NCBI RefSeq assembly: GCF_001029105.3
Contig: NZ_CP011808.2
Span: forward strand, 310,001 to 374,000
DNA: 64,000 bases
Direction of reading: 5' to 3'
Origin: Pandoraea faecigallinarum
GTDB lineage: Bacteria; Pseudomonadota; Gammaproteobacteria; Burkholderiales; Burkholderiaceae
This document shows positions 16,434-25,943 of this stretch, in pieces; position 1 is the stretch's first letter; each line of letters opens with the position of its first letter. The notes under the pieces were generated by a model. It was given only the letters and a program-made list of their open reading frames with translations. It did not search any database and was not told where the DNA came from. The position numbers and the translations under genes were made by a program.

Positions 16434-17363
16434 ATGTATCACGGTGTCTCTTCCACAAAGCCCCACCCGTCGACTGCCGGCACCACTGGGGCCTCGGCCA
16501 ATCAGAACGTCGCCACCGACGCGATCACTGAGCTCACGCAGAACGTTGACTTCGCCAACCTGACACAGGTCGACGCGGTGTGTCATAGCCTCGCCGACGT
16601 GCAAGCTGTGAGGGACTTCTGCGCGACGGTCTTGGACGGCGACGAACAGGCCAAGAGCGAGGCCGCGGCCGCCACCCTGATCGCTTGCCAGTGCGCCGAG
16701 GCACGCGACCAGCGCATTGAGAAGTTTTCGGAACGGCGCGATGAGGCGCTGACGAGATTTGCCCGTCATCTCTCGGCCACCAGCAAAGCCACGCTGGCAC
16801 AAACCGTTTCAGGCAATGCGCAGGAGAACGTTTATTCAAACTTCTTCAGCGTTCACGACCAGCAGTGTCTGGTCGGTCTTGTGTGCCTCGAGCAAGCGCG
16901 CACCATGAAAGGGCCGGATGAACTCCAGCAGGCTTCCGACAAACTCGCGGCGGCTGTAACAGCGTTCCAAAATGGGGGCCGGGATGATCTGGTCGGCAAG
17001 GCCATTCGGGACGCCGCCATGCTCTACAATGAGGCGCTTGGGATCGTGGCAGCGAAACCGTACTATGTGGACGCAGCAAAACACCTCGAGAAGGCCGCGG
17101 CAACCTTCGAGCAGAACGAGGAGTACGGTCCGGCCGCAAAATGCCGCGCGGAAGCGGCAATTACCTACATGAAGGGACAACTTCTGGACAAAGCGAGAGA
17201 AGCCCTTATTGCGGCCTCAACGAACTATGAGAAGGCGGGCCGCCCCGAAGCACAAGCGGCAGCATTGAAGGTGGTCGACAGCTATGATGCGGGGCGGCTC
17301 GTGGACGCGGAGGCAGAAATGAAGGTTATCGAGGGCTATTGTGCGGGGACCGACAACGCTTAA
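16434..17363 (+). CDS. Small TPR/SNAP-like protein, family A paralog
   Basis: The ATG at 16434 follows AAGGTG at 16421-16426 and gives 309 residues. The N-terminal 170 residues align with the other two family members: ARHLSATSKATLAQTV, then NVYSNFFSVHDQQCLVGLV corresponds to ESLTETAKADLLQT, then GLNEFSIFLADQDRCSMAG at 40718-43237. The rest holds only about four helical pairs (AAKHLEKAAATFEQNEEYG, then AAKCRAEAAITYMKG) and ends DNA. It may be a minimal form of the family or a shortened copy. It has no membrane segment, signal peptide or enzyme motif. It lies between IS6 debris and a composite IS6/IS256/IS110. Confidence 0.7.
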   Translation: MYHGVSSTKPHPSTAGTTGASANQNVATDAITELTQNVDFANLTQVDAVCHSLADVQAVRDFCATVLDGDEQAKSEAAAATLIACQCAEARDQRIEKFSERRDEALTRFARHLSATSKATLAQTVSGNAQENVYSNFFSVHDQQCLVGLVCLEQARTMKGPDELQQASDKLAAAVTAFQNGGRDDLVGKAIRDAAMLYNEALGIVAAKPYYVDAAKHLEKAAATFEQNEEYGPAAKCRAEAAITYMKGQLLDKAREALIAASTNYEKAGRPEAQAAALKVVDSYDAGRLVDAEAEMKVIEGYCAGTDNA

Positions 17364-17647
17364 GCCCCCGCATGAACACGACAGCAAGGGCGATCCCTCG
17401 GCGCACCGAGCACCAGGCGGTAGCAGGCGATGCTGCGCTTCGCCCCCGCGCGACGGGACGACCGAGCGGAATCGAGCTCGGAATCCGGCGGATGCGGGGC
17501 CGGGATCGCGGCTGACGCCGAAACGAAACGGGGGGCGCCAGCCGGGGCGGCATACGGGATAGCGGTAGGAGAGAACGCGGCTGATCGTTGATGCCATCGC
17601 ACAGCCGCACGGCCGGGGCGGGCTCGTCCTGCCCCGGGTTTCGACGG
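17364..17647. other. Non-coding stretch with a strong GC hairpin
   Basis: I see no gene here. A GC-rich inverted repeat near 17612-17640 (CCGGGGC-GG pairing with CCTGCCCCGG) could end transcription from the gene at 16434, but no T-run follows it. Confidence 0.3.
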
Positions 17648-18792
17648 GGCACTGGGGACTGTCAGGAATTTTGTGTGTGAGGCTACCATTATGGAAATGG
17701 AGCCGCCATGCCACGCAAACCTAAGACACCACCACGCGAACTGCCGTCAATTCCTAAAGCGCTGATCGATCAATTGGCCTCAGGCCCGATGACAGCCGGC
17801 TCAATTGAGGACCTGTCTGCGGCCTTGAAGAAGGCGCTCATTGAGCGCGCTCTGGGCACAGAACTCGGTCGGCATCTGGGTTACGAGTTCGGGGCTGAGA
17901 AGCCAACCACCGCCACGAATCAGCGCAACGGGCATAGCACCAAGAAGGTGCTGACCTCCGACGGCCCCCTGCATTCGCAGATCCCACGAGACCGCGATTC
18001 CACCTTCGAGCCGATCCTGATCCCGAAGCACGAGCGCCGTTTCACGGGCTTCGACGACAAAGTTATCGCGATGTACGCACGCGGTATGACGGTGCGCGAG
18101 ATCCAAGCGTTTTTGCAAGAGCAATACGGCACCGAGGTGTCACCGGAGTTCATTAGCTCGGTCACCGACGCCGTACGGGACGAGCTCCTTGCCTGGCAGA
18201 GCCGTCCGCTTGAACCGATGTATCCGGTGGTCTTCTTCGACGCGTTACGGGTAAAAATCCGCGCCGATGGCTTGGTACGCAACAAAGCGGTCTATCTGGC
18301 GCTGGGCGTACTGCCGGACGGGTCGCGCGATATTCTTGGCCTGTGGATTGAGAATACCGAGGGGGCCAAGTTCTGGATGAAGGTCTTCAACGACCTGAAA
18401 ACGCGCGGCGTGCACGACATCCTGATCGCGGTCACGGACGGCCTGCAAGGCATGGAGCAAGCGCTGGGCGCCGTATTCCCGAAAACTACGTTACAGACCT
18501 GCATCGTACATCTGATTCGCAGCAGTCTGGATTACGCGAACTGGAAGGACCGCAAAGCACTCGCGCTGCGCTCAAGCCGGTGTACACCGCGCCAAGTGCC
18601 GAAGCCGCTGCTGGCGAACTTAATGCATTCGACGAAGGTGACTGGGGGCGTCGCTATCCGACGGTGGCCGCAGCATGGCGACGCGTATGGGAGCGTGTTA
18701 TTCCCTTCTTTACGTTCCCGCCAGCAGTACGCAAGGTCATTTACACCACGGATGAAATACACAAGCCCCCCACGCCGTACTTCGCTCGTTCG

Positions 18793-20028
18793 CTATGTCC
18801 GCGCTTCCGGCCACCGTATCGGCGCGCTGTCTGATTTGGGGCGCGACTGCTTCCACCGGTTAAACAGTCTTTGATAGGTTCGCTCAGACTGCTCAGCCAC
18901 GGCTCGCTCTTGCTGACGGACACTCTTCAGACTGTAGGCGGCAGCCGAGCCTTTTCGCGAGCCATGCTGCGCCGGCATTCCAGCCTGCAGTTCCAGCGCA
19001 CGTAACTTGTGTGCGGTCAACGCGGGACGGTCCCACGCGAACGGCTCGTCGCGTGTCAGCACATACCATACGATCACTGCGAGTTTGCGAGCGGTCGCGA
19101 CGACGGCGATTTGCTGGCCGCGGCGATCGCGCACGCGTAGGAAGAAGGCGCGCAGCGGCCCAGGCGCCTGCGTGGCGCCCCAGGCAGCCTCGACCAGCAT
19201 CGCCCGTGCGTAAGAGCGCCCGCGCTTGGTGATGTGGCCGTGCCTGGCCGGTGTCGGGCCGGACTGATAGACCGACGGATTGAGCCCGAAGTAGCTCACC
19301 AGCTTCTCCGGATTCGGAAACCGCTCGATGTCGCCAATGGCAGATAGCAGCCCGATCGCTACCGTGGTGTTGACGCCGGTGATCGTCAGCATCACGCGCA
19401 ATCGCGCGTCGTCGATGGTCGCTTGCGCGAGTGCTTGCTCCACCTCGCTCAGATCCTCACCGAGGCGGTCCAGTTCGCGCAGCCGCTGCTCAACACCGAG
19501 TCGCTCGTCCAACGGAAGCGGTTGAACGCCGAGCCAGGCACGCCCCTTCTTGCCAAACAGATCGGTGGCGGGGCATCGCTCGATCAGATGCGCGGCCAGA
19601 ACCGCATGAATCTCGTTCTTCAGCCGCGTGCGCTGCCGCACCAGCTGTGAACGACGCGAGATCTGTCGACGCAACGCCAGCGTGTGCTCGTCCGGCATCC
19701 ATACTTCCGGCAGAAAGCCGCTTGCATACAGCTGTGCCAGTACGGCTGCATCGATCTTGTCCGTCTTGACGCGAGCCTCCGCGATCAGCCGAACTTGCAG
19801 CGGATTGGCAATCGCCACGCGCGCGACGTGCCGACGAAGCACGTTGACGATGGCGGCAGTGTTGCCGGTTGCTTCGAGCACCACATGATCGGTGGCGCGC
19901 AGCTTCTCGGCAAAACGCTCCAGTTCGTCGCGTCGCAACCCGGTGCGGCCGCCTGCATGAAGCGTGCCATCCTCCAGGTACGCGATCTCGGCCACTGAGC
20001 GCGAGACATCAAACCCCACGATTCGCAT
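18793..20028 (-). CDS. IS110-family DEDD recombinase, copy 1
   Basis: The 411-residue protein starts MRIVGFDVSRSVAEIAYLED (first Asp), with VVLEATGN (Glu) and KTDKIDAAVLAQL (two Asp) completing the RuvC-like DEDD site. The C-terminal Transposase_20 domain contains LTITGVNTTVAIGLLSAIGD, then SYFGLNPSVYQSG, and the region of the catalytic Ser, HITKRGRSYARAMLVEAAW. Family members recombine DNA under the guidance of a bridge RNA. The gene is intact and identical to copy 2 at 38178-39413. Confidence 0.95.
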   Translation of the reverse strand: MRIVGFDVSRSVAEIAYLEDGTLHAGGRTGLRRDELERFAEKLRATDHVVLEATGNTAAIVNVLRRHVARVAIANPLQVRLIAEARVKTDKIDAAVLAQLYASGFLPEVWMPDEHTLALRRQISRRSQLVRQRTRLKNEIHAVLAAHLIERCPATDLFGKKGRAWLGVQPLPLDERLGVEQRLRELDRLGEDLSEVEQALAQATIDDARLRVMLTITGVNTTVAIGLLSAIGDIERFPNPEKLVSYFGLNPSVYQSGPTPARHGHITKRGRSYARAMLVEAAWGATQAPGPLRAFFLRVRDRRGQQIAVVATARKLAVIVWYVLTRDEPFAWDRPALTAHKLRALELQAGMPAQHGSRKGSAAAYSLKSVRQQERAVAEQSERTYQRLFNRWKQSRPKSDSAPIRWPEART

Positions 20029-20274
20029 AACCGTCTCCCGTATCAGATCACTGTTGGGAGCCGGTGGGACAGCACGACAACTACGGATTCGCGCTCACAG
20101 CGCAACCGGGCGGGTCGCAGGGGCGGCCAACTACTAACACGAGCTCGCGGCTCATCGTGTAACAACGGCCTGCCCACCCGAAGTGCTCCCCAGTGCCCCT
20201 GTCCCGGATGGTCACACCATACGCTCAAACCACTCGGCGCGGAAACGCGAGGCACCGGCTATATCATGCCGGTT
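20029..20274 (-). ncRNA. Candidate bridge RNA region of IS110 copy 1
   Basis: The 246 bases between the IS110 left end and the recombinase start have no gene. In the IS110 subgroup this region encodes the bridge RNA with target- and donor-binding loops. Copy 2 has the same sequence at 37932-38177, where short matches to target and donor are listed. The RNA itself is inferred from family knowledge. Confidence 0.5.
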
Positions 20275-20597
20275 ACGAACGCTATCGAGAATATCAACTC
20301 GCAACTGCGCAAGATCATCAAGACGCGCGGTCACTTCCCGACCGATGACGCAGCGACCAAGCTGCTATGGCTGCTGCCGCGCAACATCACTGCAGGCTGG
20401 ACGCGCGCCGCACCCGATTGGAAGGCCGCCATGAATCAATTCGCGATACTGTACGCGGAGCGCTTCACGCACCCTTACGACTGAGATATCCTCAAACCGC
20501 TGCCCGCTGAGAAGCGGGTTGCGTTAATCGCCTCGAACACAAAAAATCTGACAGTCCCCACTGTCACGTTATCGGTAAGTTCGCGTACGATGAAGCG

Positions 20598-21332
20598 ATG
20601 AGAAAACCGAAATCGCTCTATCACGGCCACCGATTCCCGGCGTCGGTCATCGGCCATGCTGTGCGTTGGTACTTCCGATTTCAGCTCAGCCTGCGCGACA
20701 TCGAAGAATTGCTATTCGAGCGCGGGGTGAGAGTCAGCTACGAGACGATCCGCCGCTGGTGCGACAAGTTTGGCGCGGGCTTTGCTCACCGGGTCAAAGC
20801 GGCACGCCGCAAGCCCGGGAGCACGTGGCACCTCGACGAGATGTTCGTGAGCCTGCGCGGTGAACCATACCTGCTGTGGCGCGCCGTCGACGAGCATCGC
20901 GCGGAACTCGACATCCTGCTGCGAAAACGGCGCGACACGGCGGCCGCCAAACGCTTCTTCAAGCGCGTGCTGCGCTCGAACCCGGTGCCACGCAAGATCG
21001 TGACCGATCAACTGCGCAGCTATCCAGCAGCCGAAGCCGACCTCCCGGCGCTGGCCACTGTGAAGCATGTGTTCGTCAAAGCGGCGGCCCGGGTCAACAA
21101 CCGCGCGGAGAATAGCCATCAACCTACGCGGGAGCGCGAGCGACGCATGCGGGGCTTTCGCGACCCAGCGCGCACGCAAACCTTCCTGTCGAGCTTCGGG
21201 CCAATCCGGCAGCACTTCGCACTCAAACGCCATTTGCTGCGCGCGACGCTCTACCGCAATCAGCTCGCGGTGTGCTTTGCTGCATGGCGAGAATTCACCC
21301 ACGTGACCCAAAATCCGTCCAATGTTTTTTGA
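20598..21332 (+). CDS. IS6-family transposase
   Basis: The 244-residue protein begins MRKPKSLYHGHRFPASVIGH and has the IS6 layout: helix-turn-helix (VSYETIRRWCDKFG), then DDE catalysis with D in WHLDEMFVSLRGE, D in IVTDQLRSYPAA and E in NNRAENSHQPTRERE. The C-terminal part FGPIRQHFALKRHLL recurs as remnants elsewhere in the window. It is complete; the element was later split upstream of the gene by IS256, which could block its promoter. Confidence 0.95.
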   Translation: MRKPKSLYHGHRFPASVIGHAVRWYFRFQLSLRDIEELLFERGVRVSYETIRRWCDKFGAGFAHRVKAARRKPGSTWHLDEMFVSLRGEPYLLWRAVDEHRAELDILLRKRRDTAAAKRFFKRVLRSNPVPRKIVTDQLRSYPAAEADLPALATVKHVFVKAAARVNNRAENSHQPTRERERRMRGFRDPARTQTFLSSFGPIRQHFALKRHLLRATLYRNQLAVCFAAWREFTHVTQNPSNVF

Positions 21333-21387
21333 GACGCGGTGGATTCATGCCTCGGCTTCGACTTACCTTCTTAAGTTGACAGCGCCG

Positions 21388-21442
21388 TCCTCCGTTCAAC
21401 AGATTATCCAACTTCTCTGCTGTACGTCGTTTCGAGGCAAGG
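21388..21442 (-). repeat. IS3 terminal fragment
   Basis: These bases match the outer end of the IS3 elements at 54019 and 46310 (CTCCGTTCAACAGATTATCC through GGCAAGGTCA). No orfA sequence remains. The fragment abuts the IS6 right end. Confidence 0.8.
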
Positions 21443-21514
21443 TCACCGCCGCTTGCATTGGTCTTTCGGAGGCCCCACGCGTGTTGTGAATTGCGGCATC
21501 GGGCGGATGGGGAG

Positions 21515-21892
21515 TCAGGCGTCGACAAACTCGATGACTGTACCGCGGTGCATGCCTTCGAAGAGCTTTGCGCAGTCGATCTTCGACGCACAAATCACGC
21601 CCGGACGCTCATCGGCGCGTGAGCCGTTGAACGTGATCACGACATGCCCGAGCGCGCTCACGTTGTTCCACGCGCCAGGCCCCACGGCCGTTACCGCGAC
21701 GGAGAGCTCGCCGATCCGCAGCACCGATCCCACGCGCGGAGCGCGGGCGCCTACGTGCTCGACGCGGTGCAGAATTGAGACTTCGGCCAATTCGGCAGGT
21801 GCGCCATCTGCGAACAGAATCAGCACGCCTCCTTCGAGGAGCGCACTGACCTCGGCACCGATGCTGGCAATTGTCGTCCTGTAGTAATGCAT
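21515..21892 (-). CDS. srlB: PTS glucitol/sorbitol-specific IIA component
   Basis: From the ATG at 21892 the protein has about 125 residues, close to the usual 123 of SrlB (GutB). It contains ILFADGAPAELAEVSILHRV, with the His that accepts phosphate from HPr, and ends GTVIEFVDA. IIA passes the phosphate to the IIB domain of SrlE during sorbitol uptake. Its partners srlE and srlA immediately upstream are broken, so this intact gene probably has no role left unless partners exist elsewhere. Confidence 0.88.
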   Translation of the reverse strand: MHYYRTTIASIGAEVSALLEGGVLILFADGAPAELAEVSILHRVEHVGARAPRVGSVLRIGELSVAVTAVGPGAWNNVSALGHVVITFNGSRADERPGVICASKIDCAKLFEGMHRGTVIEFVDA

Positions 21893-21908
21893 ATCGATCC
21901 CCGATATA

Positions 21909-22925
21909 TCAAAGAGCGAAGCTGACGACCTAGGCGACAAGCACCGAAACGGGTCCCATCATTTGCCGACTGATCAGCACCGCCGGCACGTCAAAGCGTA
22001 TCGTTTCGGGCTTCGCCTGGCCAAGTGCCAGGCCCACCGGTACGAAATCGCAGCCGACCTGCGTGTCATATGCGAACAATGCGGGTAGGGCCATGTGCGG
22101 CGCAAACGTGCCACTGGCGATAGCAGGACCGATGACCGCGGCGCCAATCACCTGGGCGAGCACGGCACCCGGTCCCAACACCGGCGACAGGGCCACGAGG
22201 CCGACGATATTGTCCACGAGCGGCGCGAGCAGTGGTGTGAGCGCCGTACCCACCCCTGTGGCGTGGATCACGCCGATGAGCATCGCCACAAACGCCATAA
22301 ACGGCAGTGCGTTGCGGATGAGGGTGTCGATCAATTTCCGGCCACTGGCGTGCAGGACGTTGACAACACCGCCCATGCCGCAGGCCATGGTGGTGAGCAT
22401 GTCAACGAACCCGCCGCCGCGTTGCTCGACCTACGCTTTTTGCGGCGCTTGCGCTGCGTTTGCACTTCCCGCCTCCAGGCGCGGGGACCGCGAACCGATG
22501 ACCCCAGGTGGCATTGCTTCGTCAACGCGATGCAAACCATCGCCACGCACATCGGACACATAGATGTCTTCCGTGATGAACTGCGCGAGCGGGCCCGATG
22601 GGCCCACTGGACTTAAATTAATCGTCGGAATCCGCTTTCGCGGATAGACGCCGCAACGAGCCGTTCCTGCGCAATCGATGACAACGGCCGCCACTTCGGA
22701 TTCGTGCGGCGGATTGCGAAAGCCATCCGCGAGCGTCGCGCCGGTCAATTCAGCCAGACGTTGAGCGACTTTCGGGATAGCGCCTGCGGTGACAACAACG
22801 ATCTTGTTGCGCGCGCCTGTCGGCGTAATGACGAGCGGCCCTCCCCAGCCGTTCGGCCCTCGCCAGACCTCGACAGAGAAGTGAGCTCGCGCCTCGCCGT
22901 GGGTCTTCTCCGATCCGGCCGGCAT
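21909..22925 (-). pseudogene. srlE: PTS glucitol/sorbitol IIBC component, two nonsense mutations
   Basis: One frame covers SrlE. The N-terminal IIB region has GPNGWGGPLVITP, IDCAGTARCGVYPRKRIPTI and GPLAQFITEDIYVS, with the phosphorylated Cys in RCGVYP. The membrane part has NALPFMAFVAMLIGVIHATG and GPGAVLAQVIG. A TAG at 22433-22431 separates IIB from the membrane part. A second TAG at 21932-21930 replaces a C-terminal Trp (VLIAW in relatives). An exact start is uncertain because no stop separates it from the srlA frame; the ATG at 22925 is used. Confidence 0.85.
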
Positions 22926-23493
22926 AGGGTCGGATGTTCGACTCGGCGGACCTTCGCGCCTCATGATCATCCGCGTCAGCGCCTCGGCCACGACGCCTCT
23001 GAGCAAATTGACGAGCAGCCCGACACCCAGATAGTAAAGCGCGAGCTTCGGCAACTAAAACGAGACGGCGTGCGTTTACGCAAGCTTTGTGGCTCCGCTG
23101 GTCACCCCCAGCCAGACGAACAGCTCGCCCGCATTGCAGTGCGGAAACAAACCAGTGATCGGGTGACAAAGCGAAACCGTGGCGTCATAAAACGCCGGCT
23201 TATGACGTTCCTCCAGGAACACGCCGAAGGTATAAGCCATCGGGTTGGTCACGAAGAACATCGCGAGCAGTGGCAGCAACGAGTATCTCGTCACGATATT
23301 TTTCGAAAGAAAGCAGGCCAGCGACTGAACGCGTCGCTCGCCCGCGAGGGTGATGAGCGTATAGGTGGCCGTGAGCAGAACGATCAATGTCGGAACAATG
23401 CCAATCACGAACGCGACGAGCGTTTCCCCGCCGACACGGAAGACGCCGATAAATGCCCCCGGGTGCGTGAGTCAGAAAATCGAGCCAGACCAA
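22926..23493 (-). pseudogene. srlA: PTS glucitol/sorbitol IIC component, multiply broken
   Basis: The sequence FIGVFRVGGETLVAFVIG, then VIGIVPTLIVLLTATYTL, then HPITGLFPHCNAGELFVWLG is the SrlA membrane component. An extra G in a run near 23460 puts the first codons (WLDFLTHAPG) in a different frame. Two in-frame stops (near 23077 and 23056) precede the last segment, LALYYLGVGLLVNLLRG. SrlA would form the sorbitol channel together with SrlE. Confidence 0.82.
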
Positions 23494-23641
23494 ATTTTTT
23501 CGTATGACCGTCTCCCGCTTGCGTAGGTCTTCCTGTGTTGCGACGACTTGTCATTCCACACGAAACGCCCGCGCAAGCTTTCGACGTGCCACTCCCGTAG
23601 ACGTTGAACGTCGAGGCGGCGCTGCGCCCGCTCGCCCCAAG

Positions 23642-24895
23642 CTAAGATGAGCGCTTGTAGCAAAGCAGGGAAAGCGCGCCTACACTCAGAAAGAAAAACA
23701 TATAGTGCGCCGGCATCATGGGGTCGCCGGTTTTTGCCGCCAGCCAGGTGAGAATGAAGGGAGTGAAGCCGCCGAGAAGCGACGCGGTGAGGTTGGAAGT
23801 CAATGACATCCCGGTCGCGCGCACGCCGGTCGGAAACAGGTTTGCGAGCGTGGCAGCAAACGGGCCCATGAGCGCGGCGATCAGCACAGCAAAGACAAAC
23901 GCCAGGACAAGCAGGCTCGCGACGCCGGGGACGCGAGTCAGCCACATGAAGGCTGGATGCACCAGCGCGATAAAAATGATCAGCGCCGCTCCCATCACCC
24001 TGCGGGCCCCCACTTTGTCCGACAGATGCCCGAAGAGGGGAATTAACAGCAAGCGCACCGGCATTGTCACGGCGAGAATCACGAACGGGGTATTCAATGG
24101 TAGATGGAGCATCTGCACCGCGAATATTGGCAGGTAGCCGACCAGCACGTACACCGCGACGCTCACCGCCGCGCCAAGGGCGAGGGAGATGAACAGGGCT
24201 GTCGGATAATCGGAGAGCAGACAGCGAAATGGCATGAACTCATGCTTCGCCGCTGCCTCAAACGCGTCCGATTCATCAATATTGCGGCGAATCCAGTACC
24301 CTGCCGGACCAAGGATGAGGCCTGCGAGGAAGGGCAGGCGCCAGCCCCAGGATGCCAAGGCTTCGGGCGAGAATCCGCTCGTGATTGCGGCCGCGGCGAG
24401 CGTTGCCATGAACGCCCCCATGGACTGGGCGACCATCTGCCAACTGCCGTATAGTCCCGTTTTGTCCCGGGGGGCCAGTTCGACCAGAAGCGCGGTCGCG
24501 CAGCCAAATTCACCGCCTGCCGAAATGCCTTGAAGCACGCGGGACGTCACGACGATGGCTGGCGCCCATAACCCCGCCTGCGCATAGGTGGGCGCAAACG
24601 CCAGCATTGCCGTTGCAATGAACATCAAAAGGATCACGAACGACAGCGCAGCGCTGCGTCCGCGTCGGTCGGCGTACATGCCAATCCAAAGACCTGCAAT
24701 GGGACGGAACACGAATCCGACGCCAAAAGTGGCCGTCGTCAGAAGCATCGAAGTGAGCGGTGCGTCACTGGGGAAAAACTGTTTTGCGATCAGTACTGAC
24801 ACGTAGCCGAAAATTAGGAAGTCATACCACTCAAGCGCATTGCCGATCGTGGTGCCGATGACAGTTTTCCATGGGAGTGGCACGCGTTTATTCAT
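23642..24895 (-). CDS. MFS transporter, metabolite:H+ symporter (MHS) subfamily
   Basis: I start at the ATG at 24895 (417 residues), because the in-frame extension upstream has no transporter features. Twelve hydrophobic segments are readable. The N-terminus IGTTIGNALEWYDFLIFGY and the loop motif WIGMYADRRGRSAALSF (motif A of the major facilitator superfamily), plus VLQGISAGGEFGCAT, place it with citrate-, tricarballylate- and proline/betaine-type proton symporters. The substrate cannot be fixed from sequence. It is intact and lies upstream of the decayed srl genes on the same strand, about 150 bp away. Confidence 0.88.
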   Translation of the reverse strand: MNKRVPLPWKTVIGTTIGNALEWYDFLIFGYVSVLIAKQFFPSDAPLTSMLLTTATFGVGFVFRPIAGLWIGMYADRRGRSAALSFVILLMFIATAMLAFAPTYAQAGLWAPAIVVTSRVLQGISAGGEFGCATALLVELAPRDKTGLYGSWQMVAQSMGAFMATLAAAAITSGFSPEALASWGWRLPFLAGLILGPAGYWIRRNIDESDAFEAAAKHEFMPFRCLLSDYPTALFISLALGAAVSVAVYVLVGYLPIFAVQMLHLPLNTPFVILAVTMPVRLLLIPLFGHLSDKVGARRVMGAALIIFIALVHPAFMWLTRVPGVASLLVLAFVFAVLIAALMGPFAATLANLFPTGVRATGMSLTSNLTASLLGGFTPFILTWLAAKTGDPMMPAHYMFFFLSVGALSLLCYKRSS

Positions 24896-25884
24896 GGTTT
24901 GATCGTCGTCAGCGAGGTAGCTTGCCAGCGCGGTGGACGTGTTTTTTTTGCAAAAAAACTGCGTGACGGTAGTGCTACCGTGGGCCATGGCAGCTGCCAG
25001 GCGGCCCCCGCACAGGGACGGTGGATACCCATCGCCGGCGCTCGGGGCACCGGAGGCGACGCGCTCGCAGGCGACGCCGACATCCGGCGCCCGTCCGGTG
25101 TGCCGCTCACAGGGGCGGGCAAACGGCGGACCAGGGGCCGGAGGCCGCGGACTCGCCCGACAGTGGGGCGAGCCAGTGGCGTGGCGGCGGTGCGACGTGC
25201 TTCGGTTCAGCGCCATCTGGTTATCGCGACATAACCCCGACGGCATGGCGACACGATTTCAAGGGATTGCGAATCGGTTTCGAACACCTCGCAATCGTTC
25301 ACGAAGGGTTCCTGAAAAGGGCTGCGTGAATCGTCTGCCGCCGCCATGTCAGGAGTTCCGTTGGGCGTTCCTGTCAGGTGCCATCGCTTCAGGACCTTCC
25401 CGATGCCAGCGGACCCGGGGCTTTCGCGGCGCTTTTCACGCTTTGGCGGCGTGCATGAGCCGACCTGCATGCGTGCAGGCCGCCGCGGGCAGCGCGCAGA
25501 TTGCCGTGGCGCGCACGTAGGGCTCGGTGCGTGTCGGGCATGGTGTCGCGACCTGTTGCGGACACCAGCAGCCCGCAGGGGACGCTGCGAACGGGGGCCG
25601 TGCGACTGCCAGACATAGAAAGCTCCTGGGTAAGCATTCGCGATGTCTATGGATACCACGCTCGGCAGGCCCGCGCATCCCAATTTCGGAAAAAACATGC
25701 GTATTTGGCCGATTTCCCCGTCGCGGCGGTCGTCCCGCCACGCGCCGTTGCGCTCTTCGGGGGCGCTAAGCGCGTCCTCCACCGCGCGCGAGACGATATC
25801 GCGAGACTGGACGGCAGAGGTGACGCGAACTTGCCGTCCGCACACCAACGCTACACGAATGACCTCCCCCCAAAAACCGTAGCA
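24896..25884. other. Long stretch without an intact gene
   Basis: Several long open frames exist in this GC-rich DNA on both strands, but none resembles a known protein or shows a convincing start. The only recognisable content is an IS5 tail at 25249-25365. The promoter of the MFS transporter should lie at the low end, where a T8/A6 tract occurs near 24943-24959. Confidence 0.45.
25249..25365 (+). pseudogene. IS5-family transposase, C-terminal remnant
   Basis: The frame HDFKGLRIGFEHLAIVHEGF, then LKRAA, matches the C-terminus of the IS5-type transposases at 36536 and 50229 (LHNFKRLRVRFERLAIIHEAF). It is interrupted by stops and has no terminal repeat. Confidence 0.75.
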
Positions 25885-25943
25885 CCTGACACTAGTGACC
25901 CTGTCTCGTTTCCACGTACATCAAGTCATGCAGCCAAGCAGGC
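25885..25943 (-). repeat. IS3 right-end fragment
   Basis: These bases are the complement of the right end of the IS3 at 44452-45725: the last orfB codons (ACLAA stop) and the terminal GACCCTGTCTCGTTTCCACG. The fragment abuts the palindrome at 25944. Confidence 0.8.

Larger units (their letters stand above)
18751..20277 (-). mobile_element. IS110-family element, copy 1, in IS256 transposase
   Basis: The 1527-bp element lies between two ACG trinucleotides (18748-18750 and 20275-20277), one of which is the IS256 target codon region TAYACNACG-AACGC. There are no long terminal inverted repeats and no longer duplication, as expected for IS110. The CDS lies on the minus strand, with about 245 bp of non-coding DNA upstream and about 45 bp downstream. 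It is identical as far as I can see to the element at 37932-39458. Confidence 0.88.
17708..20484 (+). pseudogene. IS256-family transposase, frameshifted and split by IS110
   Basis: The first 288 or so residues (MPRKPKTPPRELPSIPKAL onward) include the catalytic Asp regions VVFFDALRVKIR and LIAVTDGLQGM. One base is lost near 18567, after KDRKALA, moving the continuation (YTAPSAEAAAGELNAFDEG to RKVIYTT) to another frame. The IS110 interrupts the gene after IYTT. The rest (NAIENINSQLRKIIKTRG, which carries the catalytic Glu) follows at 20277 and ends at 20484. The divergent copy at 37722-40499 is interrupted at the same codon. Confidence 0.92.
17655..20558 (+). mobile_element. IS256-family element, copy 1, split by IS110
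   Basis: The inverted ends are GGGACTGTCAG at 17655 and CTGACAGTCCC ending at 20558; the similarity extends to a GTGT-GAGGC block further in. The direct repeat CACTG flanks them (17650-17654 and 20559-20563). IS256 usually duplicates 8-9 bp, so the short repeat is unusual. The target is the very end of an IS6 element. Confidence 0.82.
17648..21386 (+). mobile_element. IS6-family element split by IS256
   Basis: Removing 17655-20558 and one CACTG copy restores a left end GGCACTGTCACGTTATCGG. This matches the complement of the right end, GGCGCTGTCAACTTAAG, which finishes at 21386. The transposase gene at 20598 is intact. No 8-bp target duplication is visible outside (17640-17647 against 21387-21394). 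Confidence 0.8.

Noticed and set aside
24896..25246. A 117-residue N-terminal extension of the MFS transporter
   Set aside because: The extension is Arg/Pro-rich without transporter features, and family members start at MNKR-like positions, so the ATG at 24895 was chosen.
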